Assembly (NCBI RefSeq): GCF_000002235.5
Contig: NW_022145607.1
Coordinates: forward strand, 39,298,029 to 39,362,028
Length of the DNA: 64,000 bases
From: Strongylocentrotus purpuratus
Taxonomy: Eukaryota > Echinodermata > Echinoidea > Camarodonta > Strongylocentrotidae
Direction: 5' to 3'
Shown here: piece by piece, positions 60,641 to 64,000 of the stretch
Layout: each line of letters opens with the position of its first letter
Position numbering within the stretch: position 1 is the first letter of the stretch
The notes under the pieces: generated by a model
Told to the model about the DNA's origin: nothing
What the model saw: only the letters and a program-made list of their open reading frames with translations
The model's database searches: none
Made by a program: the position numbers and the translations under genes

Positions 60641-60644
60641 CCTT

Positions 60645-60651
60645 GGTAGTG

Positions 60652-60691
<40 letters not shown>

Positions 60692-60903
60692 TAGTAGTAG
60701 CAGCAGTAGCAGTAGTAGTAGTAGTACAGTGGAACCTCGTTATAACGATATCGGATATAACAAAATCCTCTTATAACGAGATAATTTTGCTGGTCCCAGC
60801 TCTTTATATTTCTTTGGTTTTTTACACTGATATAATGAGAAATCTGATATAACATTAGGTAATTTTCATGGTCCCAAGGACCTCGTTATAAAGAGGTTCC
60901 AAT

Positions 60904-60934
<31 letters not shown>

Positions 60935-61022
60935 CAGTAGTAGTAGTAGCAGTAGTAGCAGCAGTGGCAGCAGCAGTAGTAGTACTGTAGTACTACTAGT
61001 AGTAGTTGTAGTAATACAAGAC

Positions 61023-61067
<45 letters not shown>

Positions 61068-61095
61068 AAGTAGTAGTAGTAGTAGCAGTAGTAGT
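60645..61095. repeat. TAG trinucleotide array, interrupted by a DNA element
   Basis: TAG/AGC trinucleotides at about 60,645-60,726 and 60,905-61,095, split by the element at 60,727-60,904. Confidence 0.9.
60727..60904. mobile_element. Pogo/Tigger-like MITE, 178 bp
   Basis: Ends CAGTGGAACCTCGTTATAAC and its imperfect inverse (CATTGGAACCTCTTTATAAC read inward), flanked by TA on both sides (60,725-60,726 and 60,905-60,906). These are the ends and target site expected of pogo-type Tc1/mariner relatives. There is no coding capacity. It inserted into the TAG array. Confidence 0.8.
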
Positions 61096-62040
61096 TTTAT
61101 ATTTCTAAAATATTTATAAAACTAATAATGCTTAACCTTGAAATTCTACATATAATTGGAACATACATACTCTACCCAACCATGACTAACTTGACATGAA
61201 CCAATGAATAACCACTCGTGCATGAACGAAAACAGAGCTTCTCAAAAAAGGTGTAAAATTAAGATGTGGTCAAAACTTTGCCTGTATCTTTTGAATCTAG
61301 TAAAGGAAGTCATCTCATTTTTGGTCTGGGTCCTCACAAATGAAAGCAAAAGAAAGAACATACATGTGGAGATCTTCGGTTCTGAAATTAATCCCGATGT
61401 AGTCATTTTCATATTTCGATGTCTATTCTGGGATGAATAGGGACAGTGCCCAATGTTATGCAACACTACAACCTAGTGGGTCAGAATGTAATCGTTATAC
61501 TTTTCCTACATTTCTCATGAATAAAAACATTAACACATGTAATTATTATAGCACTAAATGAGCAAATTAGCATTATTTACTCTTGTCACAAAGAACACTG
61601 ATGTAGCCAAATATGTACACCATATAAAAGGCAATGCTGTAAAATATTCCAATAACAGGAATAACAATAACAAAAGTTCAACTAGATGCAAACGTGCAAT
61701 CCATATATATGCAAGATTAGATAGTAAAATGACATCTAAGTGTCTTTGTAATATCTGTGCTTGTGGAATCAAGTTGATGCTCTTCAAAAACACTTCGAAA
61801 AGGGATTGTGCTCAAACTGACATCATTATCAAGTACTATAAATACCCTTTGTCTAATAATATGTAGTTCACTCTAATAAACTTGAATTGAACTTGAAGTT
61901 TGACTGCATAACTACACTTCACTGTACAGTGTGCAACCAATCATTTCTAATGTCCAAACCTTCATCATGCACTGAAAGCAGTATTCATCATTACATCATT
62001 AATTAGATACATGTCATCTTCATTTGATCCTGAATTAAAT
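61096..62040. other. Intron
   Basis: AT-rich, no exon with consistent splice sites. Open stretches near 61,204-61,440 and 61,558-61,866 have no motif or splice support. Confidence 0.4.
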
Positions 62041-62516
62041 TTAAAGGTAATACAAAGTTTTGGTATGGGGTCATGAATTTTGTTCAAATGTACATATTGG
62101 AAGCATATATACGATCCAACAAAACACAATGATCGTTGTCGCTGTTGTAATCGAGTCTAAAGTGATGAAATTGTAGATAATAAACTCTTTATGTTGTATA
62201 GCGCCCTCTCCGGATTGATATTACTTTAGCTTTAAAGCAATGTTTCTTGACTATTCTTTTGGAAACCTAATATCAGAACTGCATATTCCGAGATTTTCAT
62301 GGTCGCAGCTACCGTTATATGACCGTAGGCGCTATTTGAAATTTATCGGGAGCACCGATAAATTTCATATTAGAATATCTCGAAATCCAAAGCGTTTTAG
62401 AGCCCAATTTATTCAGAGGCGGTTTTTCGTACACAAGGTTTTACAATGATAATGAAAATTTAAACGTTATTCTCCGACCCTAGTGAAATATTCCCAAAAC
62501 TTTGTATTACCTTTAA
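62041..62516. mobile_element. Non-autonomous element with TTAA ends, 476 bp
   Basis: Inverted ends TTAAAGGTAATACAAAGTTT and AAACTTTGTATTACCTTTAA match perfectly for about 23 bp. If the outer TTAA is the target site, this is piggyBac-like targeting, though the ends lack the usual CCC start. Internally there is a perfect hairpin GAAATTTATCGG...CCGATAAATTTC. No transposase. Confidence 0.75.
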
Positions 62517-63013
62517 TATTCATTTAACTTGCATACATCCAGGTTACAAAATGTCCACTATATAACCATTTAGCACTTTCTTTAATACATACACTAAGTC
62601 AATGGCAGGGAAAACCGAAATAAACTAACTTCATTCAGGCTCATTAATCATCATTACACCAATGTTTCAACTGACCTCTTTGCCCACCATATTAGACTTT
62701 CATCAATTCAGCTCTATCACAAATTAGAGCAAGTTACAGGTTGCGCATGTGCAGATAAAGGACCAGGCTTGACACTGAAACAAAACGAGGATGAGTCCTT
62801 GTGCAAGCTCTTTCATGAATATTCATTTAGAAGCCACATACCTACTGGAATATACAGGTGAAGGTACATGTATTGTGCCAAAAAAGGCAACAAAAGATGT
62901 TAATCAGACCATATGATCTGACCCAACTAATATTATTAGTTTAGGAAGCTCCTCTCTCTGTCATCAAAGTTTTTCTTTGCTTTATTCCTTTCGTTCATCA
63001 CCTTATTTCTTAC

Positions 63014-63072
63014 CGCCTGCCATTCCATGGTGATTTGATGTCTTTGCAGGAAAGTGGTGCAGGCCTTCCTCC
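63014..63072 (-). CDS. Short exon, most 5' exon of the long gene visible
   Basis: 59 nt, acceptor TTTCATACCCAG, donor CAGGCG/GTAAGAA, phases 1 to 0. It encodes RKACTTFLQRHQITMEWQA and continues in phase into TASALHK of the next exon. Reading past the donor stays open for about 25 more residues to a stop, so an intron-retained form would end early. Upstream exons should lie beyond 64 kb. Confidence 0.55.
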
Positions 63073-64000
63073 CTGGGTATGAAATAAGAACAATACATTC
63101 TAAATCCTTTGTCATCATCGATACTATCTTAGGTTATTAAATAGGAACTAGTCGACTGGTATGCCTCTGCCCTCTCACCCACTGCATTATATTGAACAAA
63201 TTTGCATATTTGCACTATCAACTCATATGAAATTTCAATACTTATTATTAATTTGACTAAGCTATCTTTCAGAGTACATGAAAAGCCAATTAATGTCAAT
63301 TAAGTGCACTTTCTCCATAAATGCTGGAAACTGAAGAAAAAAAGTAGAACTCCTGGAAAAAAAGTTGCATATGTGCATAATCAAATAGGAATAACAATAA
63401 ATTTGACTATGCATTTTTGTAAAACAAATAATCCATGTATACACACATGCCACACATTGATATATGGCCGAGGTCCGAGATGGGGGTGGGGAAATCAAAT
63501 GAGTCCTGAGTTACTTGTCATGTCCTACATGACCGTCTCACCAAGTTTAATGACATCAATCAAGTCATACTCAAATTATCGCGTAAACGAAGAACATCTG
63601 ATGGATGGGGGAATAACCCCCTCCCCCCCCCCCCCCAGCTATTGCAGTGTCACTCAAAATCAAATTTATTAATTGCCAAGTCCTACTCAAAGTTTGATGA
63701 TATTCCATCAAGTCATACTTGAGTTATCACGTAATTGTTCAAAACTGAAGGAGTAGTTCGCGACGCAAGATCCCCCCCCCCTTTGTTTGTCATAATATGC
63801 CATTACCATGGCAATGCACTTTCTGCCACTGTCATCAACTTCTGCCAACACGCTGATTCCTATATACTTCGTTTGGCAGGGGTATAATAATGACTAGACC
63901 TTGAAACTAGTAAATGGAAGCTACCAAAACTGAAAGCTGGGGATCCCTGGAACTTAGTTTCTTGGAACACAATATTCTGATTTTTATATAAATTATATGC
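63073..64000. other. Intron or upstream sequence
   Basis: AT-rich with poly-C tracts at about 63,622-63,637 and 63,770-63,781. A segment with AGTCATACTCAAATTATCGCG recurs in similar form near 63,712. No exon seen. Confidence 0.4.

Larger units (their letters stand above)
26832..63072 (-). other. Multi-exon gene model: FG-rich low-complexity protein
   Basis: Fourteen exons were placed by GT-AG sites and their phases join without conflict: 63,014-63,072 (exits phase 0), 58,658-58,766 (0 to 1), 51,505-51,551 (1 to 0), three symmetric copies at 50,938-51,021, 48,630-48,722 and 46,388-46,480, 39,799-43,965 (0-0), 37,626-37,811 (0-0), 35,942-36,115 (0-0), 33,911-34,031 (0 to 1), 32,428-32,669 (1 to 0), 29,118-29,174 (0-0), 28,132-28,219 (0 to 1) and 26,832-27,022. 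With all three copies the visible coding length is about 5.7 kb. The 5' part lies beyond the right edge. The agreement of phases across many introns is the main evidence for a real gene. Exons with symmetric phase could have been missed. Confidence 0.8.

Overview
The window looks like nuclear DNA of an invertebrate animal, probably a marine deuterostome and perhaps an echinoderm. This is inferred from its texture: AT-rich, split genes with consensus GT-AG introns, Jockey/CR1-type LINEs, many small foldback elements, long homopolymer G/C runs and long trinucleotide arrays. No species can be fixed. No bacterial or viral genes, rRNA genes or CRISPR arrays were seen.

Left part (1-22 kb). This is mostly non-coding. 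The one convincing host exon is at 6,797-7,282 (minus): the first coding exon of a type II, Golgi-type membrane protein whose remaining exons were not found and should lie further left. Around it are a 149-bp perfect palindrome (3,385-3,533), CT-rich and trinucleotide microsatellites, small inverted repeats, an orphan reverse-transcriptase fragment (19.4-19.8 kb) and a decayed 5'-truncated LINE (19.77-22.05 kb, minus).

Right part (about 24-63 kb). One multi-exon gene on the minus strand runs from 63,072 down to 26,832 and enters the window from the right. Fourteen exons were assembled by hand from splice sites, and intron phases agree at every junction. In order the product has short helical exons, a 28-31 residue exon present three times (each in a near-identical 2.24-kb tandem unit), one 4,167-nt exon (proline-rich, then Pol II CTD-like heptads, then about 25 FG-rich 23-residue repeats), a basic exon, an acidic exon, a poly-serine exon, a conserved-looking 80-residue exon, a second acidic exon and two hydrophobic C-terminal exons. 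I do not recognise the protein with certainty. The last two coding exons resemble, from memory, the C-terminal domain of vault PARP (PARP4), but the upstream exons do not support that.

The notable theme is tandem duplication of this one gene at every scale: 6-bp, 21-bp and 69-bp repeats in the coding sequence; 40-bp and 64-bp arrays that copy exon 3' ends, one of them with its splice donor; a 105-bp array carrying a fused AG/GTAAGT signal; a 16-bp intronic minisatellite; and the 2.24-kb triplication, where the introns are almost identical but the small exon in copy C differs sharply from copies A and B. Inside the 16-bp minisatellite sits an almost intact 4.9-kb two-ORF LINE with a PHD-type zinc finger at the start of ORF2. 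Several non-autonomous DNA transposons with TA or TTAA target sites lie in the introns.
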